DNA of 38,224 nt from Amycolatopsis kentuckyensis (GTDB taxonomy: Bacteria > Actinomycetota > Actinomycetes > Mycobacteriales > Pseudonocardiaceae). The notes under the pieces are model-generated. The model searched no databases, was not told where the DNA came from, and worked only from the letters and a program-made list of their open reading frames with translations. The position numbers were made by a program, and so were the translations under genes. Positions 1-9,616 of this stretch are shown here, piece by piece. The stretch covers positions 1 to 38,224 of the forward strand of contig NZ_MUMI01000218.1 of NCBI RefSeq assembly GCF_002155975.1, read 5' to 3'. Positions within the stretch are counted from its first letter, which is position 1; each line of letters begins with the position of its first letter.

Positions 1-3000
1 TGACCAGCCGCTCGGCGGCGTCCCGCGGTGGCACGACGACGGTCACCGCGTCCGGCCGCGGTCCCGCGCCGGCGATCCCCAGTTCGGTGTACAGGTGCTT
101 CCGCAGGTCGGCCAGCGTCGCCCCGCGCAGGATCGTCGCCAGCGGCAGGTGCACGCCGAAGTCGTGGTCCACGGCGTTCCGGATGCGGACCGCCAGCAGC
201 GAGTCCACGCCGAGACCGACGAGCGGCACGTCGTCGACGAGCGACGGCAGTTCCAGCACCGACGCCACGCGCTCCGCCAGCTGCCGGGCGATCAGCTCCC
301 GGGCTTCGGCGGGGCCGCGATCCGCCCACGAAACGGCCCCCGCGCTCTCGCCGGGAGGCCGGCCGAGTATCCCGGCGAAGAACGGGACCGAGACCAGATC
401 CGGGAACTGGGTGGCGAGACGGCGGGTGTTCAGCCGCACGGCACCGAACCCGGACGCGCCGGCACTGACGACGTCGGCCAGCAGGCCGAGCCCTTCCCCG
501 GGCTGGATGGGGCGCACCCACGGGACCTCGATCCCGGCGGCGGCGCCGACGCCGGCCCAGGTGCCCCAGTTCACCGTCGTGGCGGGGAGGCCGGCGGCCC
601 GGCGCAGGGCGACCAGCGCGTCGACGTAGGCGTTGGCCGAGGCGTACGCCGGCTGCCCGGGCAGTCCGTGCAACGCGGCGGCGGACGAGAAGGCCAGCCA
701 CCAGTCCAGTGCCCGCCCCTCGCTCGCCCGGTGCAGCCGCCAGGCGCCGACGGCCTTCGCCCGCCAGGTCCGGTCGAGGACGTCCTCGTCGAGCCGCTCG
801 ACCGTGCGGTCGTCGAAAACCGCGGCGGCGTGGGCGATACCGCGCAGGTCGCCCGCGGCCTCGACCACCCGTTCGGCGACGCCCGGCGCCGCGATGTCCC
901 CCGGCACGACCACGACCTCGGTGCCCGCCGCCCGGAGCTGATCGATCACCGCGGCCGCCTCGGGGCCCGGCCCGGACCGTCCGTTGAGGACGATCCGGCC
1001 GGCACCCCGCTCGGCGAGCTCACGGGCCAGCAGCAGCCCGAGCCCGCCGAAGCCACCGGTGATCACGTACCCGGCCCCTCGGCGAACGAAGGGGATCTCG
1101 CCCGCCGAGGGGGCGGTGGCGCGCTCCAGGCGCGCCGCGTACCGGCAACCGGCACGCCACGCCACCTCGTCGTCGTCCGCGTCGGCACCGACCTCGACTG
1201 CCACCTGGGAAAGGCCGTCCGGGTCGAGGTCCAGCAGCGTCGCCCGGACGGCCGGCTGCTCGAAGGCGAGCACCCGGACCAGGCCGCGCAGCGCCGCGGG
1301 GCCGGGTTGCCCGGCCTCGCCGGGCCGGACGGCCGCGGCGGCGAGGGTGACCAGCCACAGCCGCGGCGGGCGGCCGGGCAGCGCCGTCAGCTCACGAACG
1401 CAGTCGACGGCCGTCAGCACCGCGCGCCGCCCGGCCTCCGGAGCACCCGACGTGTCCCCGGGAACCAGCAGCACCACGGCGGACGGCCGGTGCCGGGCCA
1501 GCAGCTCGCGGTCCAGCGACGAGACCACGACCGCGCGGGCCCCGGCCCGCTCCAGCGCGGCGATCGCCTTGTTCGCGAACGCGTTGCGCCGGCCCGCGAC
1601 CACGAGCACCCGGTCCGCCCGGCCGGCGGCGGGCAGGTCGGTGGCCCGCCAGACCCGGGTGAGCAGTGCGTCGCGCAGGTCCGGCGTGCGCGGCACCGGC
1701 CGCATGACGACACCGGCGATTTCGAGCACCGGCAGGCCGGCGCCGTCGACCAGGCACAGGCTGCCCGCACCGCCGGCATCGACCCGCAGTCTCGCGAGCA
1801 CCCCGGTGCGCACGTCCCCGCGGACCCGGACGGTACCGAACGTCACCGGCACATACCGATCGTCGTCCGCAGTGGACAAGGTGGCCGCGAATCCTTGCAG
1901 GCAGGCGTCGACCAGCACGGGGTGCAGGAGGTAGCCGGCACGCGGTGCCGCATCGGGTAGTCCGATGTGGACTGTCGCGGCCGTGCTCGTCCCCCGGACG
2001 CCGGTGACGCCCCGGAACGCCGGGCCGTAGCCGATCCCCAGCGCGCGCAGCCGGTCGTAGAGCTCGGCGGCGGCCATCGGCACGGCGCCTTCCTCGTCGG
2101 CGAGGTCCGGCGCAGGCACCGCCTCGGCATTCGTGACCACGCGGGCGTCGGCGTAGCGCGTCCAGGTACCGTCCGGGTCCTTCGCTTGGACCGTGAACCG
2201 GTCCCCGCCCTCCATGGTGACCGTGACCGGAGTGCTCACGTCGAGCGGCAACGGCTGGTACAGCACCAGATCCGCCAATGCGAGCTGTTCCGCCGGCACC
2301 CCCAGAGCCGTCGACGCCGCCGCGACCGCCATCTCCGGGTAACACGCCGCGGGCAGCACGGGAACGCCGTCGACCCGGTGGTCGGCGAGCCAGGGCAGCC
2401 GCCCGGTCCCGAGGTCCGGGCGCCACAGGTGGACGCTGCCGCCGGGGTGCTCGATGTGCTTGCCCAGCAGCGGATGCTCGCCGGGCGCCGCCGCCGGCGT
2501 GACCGGCGGCGCCCAGTACCGGGTGTGCTGCCACGCGGTGAGGGGAAGATCGACCAGCTCCCCCGCCGTCCGCGTCCGCAGGTGCCCGTGCGCCAGCAAC
2601 GCCCCGAGCGCCGTGTGGAACTCGCGGCGCTCGTCGTCGGAGCGCCGCAGGGTGGCCAGCGCGACCGCCTCGAGGTCGGACGCGGCGGCCGTCTCGGCGA
2701 TGGCGTGTCCCAGGAGCGGGTGAGGCGAGACTTCGACGAAGGTTCGGTACCCGTCCGCGAGAGCGGCCTCCACCGCCGTGACGAACCGGACCGGATTGCG
2801 CACGTTGGCCGCCCAGTAGCCGGAGTCCGCGATGACGCTGGAACGCGGGTCGTCGAGCGCGGTCCAGTACACCCGGGTCTCCGGCGTCACCGGCAGCAGG
2901 TCCTCCACGTCGGCCCGGACGGCGTCGGCGGCCCCCGCGACCAGCCGGCAGTGGCCGGCGACCGTGGAGTTGACCAGCCTGGCCAGCAGGCCGCGCCGCT

Positions 3001-5386
3001 CGACGACCGCCGCCAGCTCCCGGACCGGGGCGACCGGCCCGGCCACCACCGTCATCCCGGGCGAGTTGAAGGCCGCGATGTCGACCTCGGGGTGGTCGGC
3101 GAGCAGGAGCTCCACGTCGGACGCGGGCAGCTCGAGCACGGCCATCGCCCCGGTGCCCGCGGTCGTCGCGAGCTCCCGCGCCCGGCGCCGGGCCAGCCGG
3201 GTGCCGTCCTCCAGCGACAGCGCGCCGGCGGTGACCGCCGCGGCCACCTCGCCGAGCGAATGCCCGATCACGGCGGCCGGCCAGGCCCCGTGGTGCGACC
3301 ACAGCCGGGCGAGCGCCACCTGCACGGCGAACACGACGACCTGGAGCTGTTCGAAGGCCTCCGGTTCGGTGCCGCGCTGCAGGGCGACCCGGACCGAATC
3401 GCCGGATTCTTCCCACAGGGTCTCGTCGATCTCGTCGATCGCCGCGGCGAACGCCGGCTCCTCGGCGAGCAGCCGCCGTCCCATGCCCGCCCACTGGGAG
3501 CCGAGCCCGGAGAACACCCACACCGCCCCCGGGCCGGAACGATCGCTCCGGCCGATCGAGACCCCGGCCGGCGTCTCGCCGGCGGCCACCGCCCGCAGCC
3601 CAGCCGCCAGCTCCCCGGTCGTGCCCGCCGTGACGACGGCGCGGCACCGGCCACTCGCCCGCCGGGCCATGCTGTGCTCCACATCGGACAGTGGGGTGTA
3701 CTTTCCCGGCCCGCTCAGCCAATCGGCCAGCCGTCCGGCGGCTTCCCGCAGCCGTGGCTCCGACGGCGCGGCCACGAGGAACTGGCCGGGCCCGTCCGCC
3801 GGCTCGTGGCCACCGGCCGGCACCACCGCCTGCTCGACCACGACGTGGGCATTGGTCCCGCCGAAGCCGAAGGCGGACACCCCGGCCAGCGCCGGACGCC
3901 CGGTGACCGGCCACGGACGGCGCTCCGGCACGACGGCGAGCCCGAGGTCGCCGAACGGGATGTGCGGGCTGGGGTTCGTGAAGTTCAGGCTGGCGGGGAT
4001 CTCCCGGTTGACCAGGGACAGGACGACCTTGATCAAGCCGGTGATCCCGGCAGCGGCTTCCAGGTGACCGAGGTTCGTCTTGACCGAACCGGTGAGCAGC
4101 GGACGATCCGCGGGCCGCCAGGTGCCCAGCACGCTGCCCAGCGCACCCGCCTCGATCGGATCGCCCAGCGGCGTCCCGGTTCCGTGCGCCTCGACGTAGT
4201 CGACCTCGGCCGGGTCGACGTCGGCCGCGACACACGCCGCCACCAGCAATTCCTGCTGGGCGTGCGGCCGGGGCGCGGTCAAGCCGTTCGACCGGCCGTC
4301 GGAGTTCACCGCCGAGCCCCGCAGGACGGCCAGCACCCGGTCGCCCGCGCGCACCGCGGCCGGCAGCGGCTTCAGCACCACGACCCCGATGCCTTCACCG
4401 CGTCCGATCCCGTCGGCCGCCGCATCGAACGCCTTGCACCGGCCGTCGGGTGCGGTGACGCCCAGCCGGTCGAAACCCGCCGTGATCTCGGGCCCCAGCA
4501 CCAGGTTCGCCCCGGCCGCGACCGCGAGCTCGCACTCGCCCGCCCGCAGGCTCAGCATGGCCAGGTGGACCGCCACCAGCGACGACGAGCACGCGGTGTC
4601 CACCGCAACGCTGGGGCCGCGCAGGTCGAACGCGTACGACAGCCGGTTCGCCGCCACCGCCATCGAGGCCCCGGTGGCCGTCCAGGCGTCGATGCGGCTC
4701 ACGTCGGCGAGGGTCAGCCGGCTGTACTCGGTGCCGCCGACCCCGGCGAACACCCCGGTCGCGCTGCCCCGCAGCCGCTCCGGCGCCAGCCCGGCGTGCT
4801 CGAACGCCTCCCAGGTGACTTCCAGCAGCAGGCGCTGCTGGGGGTCCATCACGCGGGCTTCCCGCGGCGTGATGCCGAAGAACTCGGCGTCGAACCCGGC
4901 GATGTTGTCGAGGAAACCGCCGTGCCGCGCGGTGCCGGAGAGCACCTCGGCCTCTTCCGGGGAGTCGTGCCCGAACTGCGGCCACCGATCGGCGGGGACC
5001 TCGACGATCCCCGCACGCCCCTCGCGCAGCAGGTCCCAGAACGCGCCGGGGCCGTGGACTCCCCCGGGCAGCCGGCACCCGATGCCGATCACCGCGACGG
5101 GCTCTCCCACTCCAGGGACGCCGCACGGCACGGCGGAGGCGGCGAACCCGGCCTGCTCGCCGGCCAGCGCCTGGGCGAGCAGGCGGATCGTCGGGTACTC
5201 CCAGAGCAGTGCCACCGGAACGTCGTTGCGCAGCAGGTTCTCGAGGTCGCCGGCCAGCTCCAGCGCTTCCCGCGAACCGAGGCCGTGGTCACGCAGCGGC
5301 CGGTCCACGTCAACCGACGCGGGTTCCACCGCGCACAGGTCCGCGATCGCCGCGACCAGCCAGCGTTCCAGCTCCGACGGTGTCAT
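1..5386 (-). CDS. Type I polyketide synthase, ACP-KS-AT-DH-KR-ACP, 3' end outside window
   Basis: Modular PKS, 1795 residues visible and no stop before the left edge. Domains in order: an N-terminal ACP (GLGS, Ser38); KS from about residue 92 with DTACSSS (Cys266) and His401/His441; AT with GHSLGE (Ser710); DH with HxxxGxxxxP (His1003) and Asp1160; KR with TGGFGGLG at 1443 and Tyr1581/Asn1585; then an ACP with GVDS (Ser1729). There is no ER. The FDD motif in the KR suggests a B-type ketoreductase. The AT specificity position reads VAGH (His812) rather than HAFH or YASH, so an ethylmalonyl-like or larger extender is possible. The start ATG overlaps the FAAL stop (ATGA), which implies translational coupling. 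Inference: the FAAL loads a fatty acyl chain on the first ACP, and the module extends it once, reduces it and dehydrates it. What follows the last ACP (TE, second ACP or another module) cannot be seen. Confidence 0.95.
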   Translation of the reverse strand, partial: MTPSELERWLVAAIADLCAVEPASVDVDRPLRDHGLGSREALELAGDLENLLRNDVPVALLWEYPTIRLLAQALAGEQAGFAASAVPCGVPGVGEPVAVIGIGCRLPGGVHGPGAFWDLLREGRAGIVEVPADRWPQFGHDSPEEAEVLSGTARHGGFLDNIAGFDAEFFGITPREARVMDPQQRLLLEVTWEAFEHAGLAPERLRGSATGVFAGVGGTEYSRLTLADVSRIDAWTATGASMAVAANRLSYAFDLRGPSVAVDTACSSSLVAVHLAMLSLRAGECELAVAAGANLVLGPEITAGFDRLGVTAPDGRCKAFDAAADGIGRGEGIGVVVLKPLPAAVRAGDRVLAVLRGSAVNSDGRSNGLTAPRPHAQQELLVAACVAADVDPAEVDYVEAHGTGTPLGDPIEAGALGSVLGTWRPADRPLLTGSVKTNLGHLEAAAGITGLIKVVLSLVNREIPASLNFTNPSPHIPFGDLGLAVVPERRPWPVTGRPALAGVSAFGFGGTNAHVVVEQAVVPAGGHEPADGPGQFLVAAPSEPRLREAAGRLADWLSGPGKYTPLSDVEHSMARRASGRCRAVVTAGTTGELAAGLRAVAAGETPAGVSIGRSDRSGPGAVWVFSGLGSQWAGMGRRLLAEEPAFAAAIDEIDETLWEESGDSVRVALQRGTEPEAFEQLQVVVFAVQVALARLWSHHGAWPAAVIGHSLGEVAAAVTAGALSLEDGTRLARRRARELATTAGTGAMAVLELPASDVELLLADHPEVDIAAFNSPGMTVVAGPVAPVRELAAVVERRGLLARLVNSTVAGHCRLVAGAADAVRADVEDLLPVTPETRVYWTALDDPRSSVIADSGYWAANVRNPVRFVTAVEAALADGYRTFVEVSPHPLLGHAIAETAAASDLEAVALATLRRSDDERREFHTALGALLAHGHLRTRTAGELVDLPLTAWQHTRYWAPPVTPAAAPGEHPLLGKHIEHPGGSVHLWRPDLGTGRLPWLADHRVDGVPVLPAACYPEMAVAAASTALGVPAEQLALADLVLYQPLPLDVSTPVTVTMEGGDRFTVQAKDPDGTWTRYADARVVTNAEAVPAPDLADEEGAVPMAAAELYDRLRALGIGYGPAFRGVTGVRGTSTAATVHIGLPDAAPRAGYLLHPVLVDACLQGFAATLSTADDDRYVPVTFGTVRVRGDVRTGVLARLRVDAGGAGSLCLVDGAGLPVLEIAGVVMRPVPRTPDLRDALLTRVWRATDLPAAGRADRVLVVAGRRNAFANKAIAALERAGARAVVVSSLDRELLARHRPSAVVLLVPGDTSGAPEAGRRAVLTAVDCVRELTALPGRPPRLWLVTLAAAAVRPGEAGQPGPAALRGLVRVLAFEQPAVRATLLDLDPDGLSQVAVEVGADADDDEVAWRAGCRYAARLERATAPSAGEIPFVRRGAGYVITGGFGGLGLLLARELAERGAGRIVLNGRSGPGPEAAAVIDQLRAAGTEVVVVPGDIAAPGVAERVVEAAGDLRGIAHAAAVFDDRTVERLDEDVLDRTWRAKAVGAWRLHRASEGRALDWWLAFSSAAALHGLPGQPAYASANAYVDALVALRRAAGLPATTVNWGTWAGVGAAAGIEVPWVRPIQPGEGLGLLADVVSAGASGFGAVRLNTRRLATQFPDLVSVPFFAGILGRPPGESAGAVSWADRGPAEARELIARQLAERVASVLELPSLVDDVPLVGLGVDSLLAVRIRNAVDHDFGVHLPLATILRGATLADLRKHLYTELGIAGAGPRPDAVTVVVPPRDAAERLV

Positions 5387-7149
5387 CGAGCGCACCGGCC
5401 ACCGGTCGCGAGGACGCCGTCGAGGTAGCGGTCCCGCGCCTGGGAACGGGCGATCTTCCCGCTGGACGTGCGCGGCACGCTGCCCGGCCGGACCAGCACG
5501 AAGTCGGCCAGCCGCAGGTCGTGGTGCCGCGATACGGCCGCGCGCACGGCCCGCTCGACCTCGGCGATGTCCGGCTCGTGGTCGGCGGTCCGGACCCGTT
5601 CGGCGACGACGACCGGTACCTCGCGGCCGTTCTTCTCGACGCTGAAGGCGGCCAGGCGGTCGCGCTGGATGGCGTGGTGCGCGTCCTGCACGGTCGCTTC
5701 GATGTCGTGCGGGTGGTGGTTCCGGCCGTCGACGACGATCAGGTCCTTCAGCCGGGCGGTGACGAACAGCTCGCCTTCGTGGATCACCCCGAGATCGCCG
5801 GTGCGCAGCCAGCTGTCGGCGGGGACACCGGCCTCCGCCGTGGCGAGCCTGCCGTCGAAAGTGCTTTCGGACTCGGCAACCCGCCCCCAGTACGCCGAAG
5901 CGACGTTGGGGCCGTGGATCCAGATTTCCCCGACTTCGCCGTCCGGGAGCACGACCCCGAGATCGGGGTCGACGATGCGGAGGTGCTGGCCGGCCGGACG
6001 GCCGACGGACACCATCGTGACCGTGCGCTCGCCCGGTCCGGCCGCGGGCACGGCCGTGCCCTTGCTCAGCTGGTCCCGGTCGAACGCCACCGCGCGCGGC
6101 GGGGTGCCGGCCGGTGTCGTGGTCACGAACACCGTGGCCTCCGCCAGGCCGTAGGAGGGCCGGTGCGCGGTCGCCGCGAACCCGGTCCCCGCGGTACCGG
6201 ACAGGAACCCGGCGACGGTGGCGTCCCGCACCGGCTCGCTGCCGTTGATCGCCACCTCGACCCCGCTCAGGTCGAGGCGGGCGCGCTCCTCGGCGGTCAG
6301 TTTCGCGGCCGCGTACTCGAACGCGAAGTTGGGCGCCGCGGTCAGGACGCGCGGGTGGCTCGCCAGCATCCGCAGCCAGCGCACCGGGCGCCGGGTGAAC
6401 GCCGACGGCGTGGTGAACACGGTCCGGCAGCCCAGCACCACCGGCAGGCAGATGAGCTGGAGCAGCCCCATGTCGTGGAAGAAGGGCAGCCAGCCGACGC
6501 TGGTGGTCGAGGCGTCCAGGCCGAAGGCCGCCTGGGCCTGCCTGATGTTGGCCAGCAGCGCGCGGTGGGTGATCACCGCGCCCGCCGGGCGCCGGGTCGA
6601 CCCCGAGGTGTACTGCAGGTAGGCGGGTTGCTCCTGGTCGATGCGCACCGGCAGGAACTCGTCGGCGGACCGGGTGCCGATCCGGTCCACGACCAGGATG
6701 CGCCGCGGCTCCGGCACCTCGCCGCCGTGCTGCAGCTGCCGGACCGCGGGCAGCGCCGACGACGAGGTGAGCCACACCCGGGGCGCGCAGTCGGTGAGCG
6801 CACCGACGAGGCGGCGCAGGTGCGTGGGCCCGCCGGGCTCGACCAGCGGGACCGCGGTCAGGCCGGCGTACAACGCGGCGAGGAACCCGGCGACGTAGTC
6901 CAGGTTCTGGGGGCACAGGACGGCCACGCGATCACCCGGCTCGGCCAGCCGGTCGAGCCGGACCGCGATGGCCCGCGCCCGGCGGTCGAGCTCGAGCCAG
7001 CTCACGGTGCTCGGCACCCCGTCGGTGCTGCTGCCGAAGTCGAGGAACGTGAAAGCCGGATCTTCGCACCGCGCGCCCCCGGCGTGCCGAGCAAGCGAAA
7101 CCGTCACCGGTTCGAAGGCGAATTCGGGCACATTTACTTCGACAGGCAT
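5383..7149 (-). CDS. Fatty acyl-AMP ligase (FAAL, FadD32-like)
   Basis: 588-residue acyl-AMP ligase. It should activate a fatty acid as acyl-adenylate and pass it to the N-terminal ACP of the PKS encoded immediately downstream. Visible motifs are the P-loop TSGSTRRPAG (181-190), the FAAL-type stretch GWLPFFHDMGLL with His225 and Asp226, SYGLAEA, the hinge region around RLKDLIVVDGRNHHP, and the C-terminal SSGK lysine (about Lys565). The length fits the family (about 580). I chose the ATG at 7149 because AGGGAT lies 7 bases upstream; an in-frame ATG further out gives an N-terminal extension with no family resemblance. The stop TGA overlaps the PKS ATG. FAAL rather than CoA ligase is inferred from the HDMG motif and the coupling to an N-terminal ACP. 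Chain-length preference cannot be read by eye. Confidence 0.93.
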   Translation of the reverse strand: MPVEVNVPEFAFEPVTVSLARHAGGARCEDPAFTFLDFGSSTDGVPSTVSWLELDRRARAIAVRLDRLAEPGDRVAVLCPQNLDYVAGFLAALYAGLTAVPLVEPGGPTHLRRLVGALTDCAPRVWLTSSSALPAVRQLQHGGEVPEPRRILVVDRIGTRSADEFLPVRIDQEQPAYLQYTSGSTRRPAGAVITHRALLANIRQAQAAFGLDASTTSVGWLPFFHDMGLLQLICLPVVLGCRTVFTTPSAFTRRPVRWLRMLASHPRVLTAAPNFAFEYAAAKLTAEERARLDLSGVEVAINGSEPVRDATVAGFLSGTAGTGFAATAHRPSYGLAEATVFVTTTPAGTPPRAVAFDRDQLSKGTAVPAAGPGERTVTMVSVGRPAGQHLRIVDPDLGVVLPDGEVGEIWIHGPNVASAYWGRVAESESTFDGRLATAEAGVPADSWLRTGDLGVIHEGELFVTARLKDLIVVDGRNHHPHDIEATVQDAHHAIQRDRLAAFSVEKNGREVPVVVAERVRTADHEPDIAEVERAVRAAVSRHHDLRLADFVLVRPGSVPRTSSGKIARSQARDRYLDGVLATGGRCAR

Positions 7150-7319
7150 GGCTATCCCTACCGTGCGATTCACGAATAACGGCGACGCCGGGGTTCCGGA
7201 AATCCGCGCCTCCCGGGAGGCTAGCGATGCCTGCTCGCCGTGGACAAGATCGGATCCGGAAATCCCGAAACGAGTTCGGCGATTCTGCTCGCCCGGGACA
7301 GGAGGCGCGTCCCCGATTG

Positions 7320-8225
7320 TCACGGGATCACAGCACCGGCCGCCCGCGACCTGAACGCCGTCAGGAAGAACCCCCACGACCGGATCAGCTCACGCCGCCA
7401 GGACGGCCAGTAGTGCGTGCCGGGGCCGAAACTGGTGCGTGGCGGGCAGCCCAGCTCGGCAAGCCGGGCCGCGAGATCTCGCGAGCCGGGCGCGATCAGC
7501 CGTTCGAGCAGGCGATCACCCGGTGCCGGCTGGTCCCCCGGTACCCGCACCCCGGTGCCCGCGGACAGGTAGAGCGGCGTGGCGGCGAGCCCGCGCGCGA
7601 GCAGGTACGGATTCCGCTTGGCCCAGCGGGTGCGTTCCGCGTGACGCGGGCCCCACATCGCGTCGATCCGTTCCCCGACGCTGCGCAGGTAGAGCCGCAG
7701 CAACGTCGGGACACCGCGTCTCGTCGTGTGCACCAGACCGCTGTAGGACGCGGCCGCGGCGAACATGCCGGGATTGCGCGCCGCGTAGACCAAAGCTCCG
7801 TAGCCGCCCATGGACACCCCGCCGATCGCCCGGGCCGGTCCGGCGCCGTAGCGCCGCTCCAGCAGGGGCCGGACCTCGTCGAGGTGGAACCGGGGCCAGT
7901 CCGGCACCGAGCCGCTCCGGTCGGCCCGCCGCCAGTCCGTGTAGAACCCCGCTCGCCCACCCTCGGGCAGGACCACGAGCACCCCGGAGGTCCGGGCCAG
8001 CCGCGCGATGTCGGTGTGCTCGGTCCAGCAGGCCGGGCCGTCGTCGCCGCCGTGCAGCAGGTAGAGCGTCGGCCAGTGCCGGTCCGGCCGCGGCGTCCAG
8101 CCTGCTGGTGTGAGGAGCCGGACCTCCGCCGTCCGGCCCAGCGCGGCGGACCGCACGCGGAGTTCCACCCGGCCGGGCCCGGGAAATCGTTCGGTTTCGA
8201 CCGCGATTCCGCATTCGGGGTTCAT
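7320..8225 (-). CDS. Ag85/esterase-D-like alpha/beta hydrolase, putative acyltransferase
   Basis: 301-residue alpha/beta hydrolase of the antigen 85 (mycolyltransferase)/esterase D family. It shows LYLLHGG near 54-60, the nucleophile elbow GGVSMGGYGA (Ser138) and a C-terminal GTHYWPSW with His271, the same layout as the Ag85 catalytic His region. Unlike Ag85 proteins it has no signal peptide: the N-terminus is polar. The start at 8225 is supported by GAGAGTGG upstream; longer starts would run into the divergent MFS gene. It is the first gene of a leftward operon with FAAL and PKS (170-base gap). Likely role by inference: releasing the polyketide/lipid chain or transferring it to a sugar or other acceptor. 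A plain carboxylesterase is the alternative. Confidence 0.8.
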   Translation of the reverse strand: MNPECGIAVETERFPGPGRVELRVRSAALGRTAEVRLLTPAGWTPRPDRHWPTLYLLHGGDDGPACWTEHTDIARLARTSGVLVVLPEGGRAGFYTDWRRADRSGSVPDWPRFHLDEVRPLLERRYGAGPARAIGGVSMGGYGALVYAARNPGMFAAAASYSGLVHTTRRGVPTLLRLYLRSVGERIDAMWGPRHAERTRWAKRNPYLLARGLAATPLYLSAGTGVRVPGDQPAPGDRLLERLIAPGSRDLAARLAELGCPPRTSFGPGTHYWPSWRRELIRSWGFFLTAFRSRAAGAVIP

Positions 8226-8299
8226 CCGCCCACTCTCTTGATTCTCCGGCAATTCTACCTCTATCGTGAGCAACCGTCTTCGCACCGACGGGAGTACCG

Positions 8300-9616
8300 A
8301 TGGACAATTCCCGCAGCGGACCCACCCGGCACCCGTGGTCGACATTGACCGCCGTGTGCCTGGCCGGAATGCTGGTCGGCCTGGACGGAACCGCCCTCAC
8401 CGTCGCCGGCCCGGAAATGGGCCGTTCGGCGGGTGCGTCGTTCGGCGAACTGCAGTGGATCGCGAACGCCTATCTGGTCGCACTGGCGCTCGCGCTGGTG
8501 CCGGCGGGCCGGCTCGCCGACCGGGCCGGGCGCCGGAAGGTCTTCCTCGCCGGGGTCGGCGGCTTCGGACTGGCTTCGGCGCTCGTCGCGACCGGCACGA
8601 CGAGCGAGCTCCTGATCGCCTTCCGCGGCCTGCAGGGTCTCTGCGCCGCGCTGCTGCAGCCCGCGGCGCTCGCCCTCGTCAGGTCGGCGTTCGGCCGGGC
8701 CCGGCTCGAGCTCGCGCTGGGGATCTGGGGTGCGACGTCGGCGGCCGCCATCGCGGCCGGGCCGATCATCGCCGGCGCCGTCGTGCACGCCTTCGGCTGG
8801 CCCGCGGTGTTCCTCATGAACGTGCCCGTCGCGCTGGTGGTGGTCGCCGTGACCGGTTACCGGGTGACCGAATCGCGGGCGCCCGGACCGCCGGGGCGGC
8901 CGGCCGAGCTACTGCGTACCCCGGGCGTCGCGATCGGCGCGGCGTTGACGGCGATGGCGTTCTTCGCGCTGTTCGGTTTGTTGTTCTGCCTCACCCTGTA
9001 CCTCCAGAACCTGCGTGGTCTCGATCCGGTGCACACCGGCGAATGGCTGCTTCCGGTGACGTGCTCGGTAGTGCTCGGCGCGCCACTCGGCGGTGCCCTG
9101 GTCGCGCGGTTCGGCCCCCGCGGGCCGGCCGCCGGCGGTTTCGCGCTGCTCGCGGCCGGGATCACCGGGCTGCTGGTCCTCGGCACCGACACCGCGTGGG
9201 CCGCCACGGGGCCGGCGACCGTGGTGACGGGCCTGGGCACCGGCGTCGCGCTCATCGCCGCGACGCAGGTGATCGTGGCGGGCGCACCGGAGTCCATGTC
9301 CGCGCAGGCCTCCGCGCTCCAGCAGGTGGCGACGCAGCTCGGTGGCGCCGTGGGGATCGCGGTGCTCAGTGCCGTGGTGTCCTGGCGGGTGGCGGCCGAG
9401 CTGCCCCGGGGCGGCCCGGTGGACGAGACCGCGCAGGGCCGTGGGCCGGCCTTCGTGCCCGGTCTCCACGCCGCGGTGCTCGTCGCGGCGGCGGTGATCG
9501 CGCTCGGCGCGCTGCTCGCGCTGCGGATCCGCCCGGATTCAGCCGGCATGGCGGCCGATCCGGCCGGGCCACCAGCCACGCCGTCCCAAGTGGACGGCGA
9601 GGGCGGGCACCAGTAG
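8300..9616 (+). CDS. MFS transporter, DHA2 (EmrB/QacA) type
   Basis: 438-residue major facilitator, strongly hydrophobic along its whole length. The first helix carries the DHA2-like LAGMLVGLDGTALTVAGPEM, followed by the motif-A loop GRLADRAGRRK (about residues 70-80). It is somewhat shorter than usual 14-TM DHA2 exporters, so 12-14 helices are possible. A GGGAG ribosome site precedes the ATG. It is divergent from the Ag85-like/FAAL/PKS operon (74-base gap) and convergent with the MMPL gene, overlapping its 3' end by 78 bases. The context suggests proton-driven export of the locus product or self-resistance; the substrate is unknown. Confidence 0.9.
   Translation: MDNSRSGPTRHPWSTLTAVCLAGMLVGLDGTALTVAGPEMGRSAGASFGELQWIANAYLVALALALVPAGRLADRAGRRKVFLAGVGGFGLASALVATGTTSELLIAFRGLQGLCAALLQPAALALVRSAFGRARLELALGIWGATSAAAIAAGPIIAGAVVHAFGWPAVFLMNVPVALVVVAVTGYRVTESRAPGPPGRPAELLRTPGVAIGAALTAMAFFALFGLLFCLTLYLQNLRGLDPVHTGEWLLPVTCSVVLGAPLGGALVARFGPRGPAAGGFALLAAGITGLLVLGTDTAWAATGPATVVTGLGTGVALIAATQVIVAGAPESMSAQASALQQVATQLGGAVGIAVLSAVVSWRVAAELPRGGPVDETAQGRGPAFVPGLHAAVLVAAAVIALGALLALRIRPDSAGMAADPAGPPATPSQVDGEGGHQ

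Noticed and set aside
1392-5428. Very long open frames on both strands across the PKS (for example 1392-4235 on minus in another frame, 1967-5428 on plus)
   Set aside because: They are rich in Arg, Gly, Pro and Ala and contain no domain motifs. The frame starting at 5386 carries all KS, AT, DH, KR and ACP motifs and explains the region.
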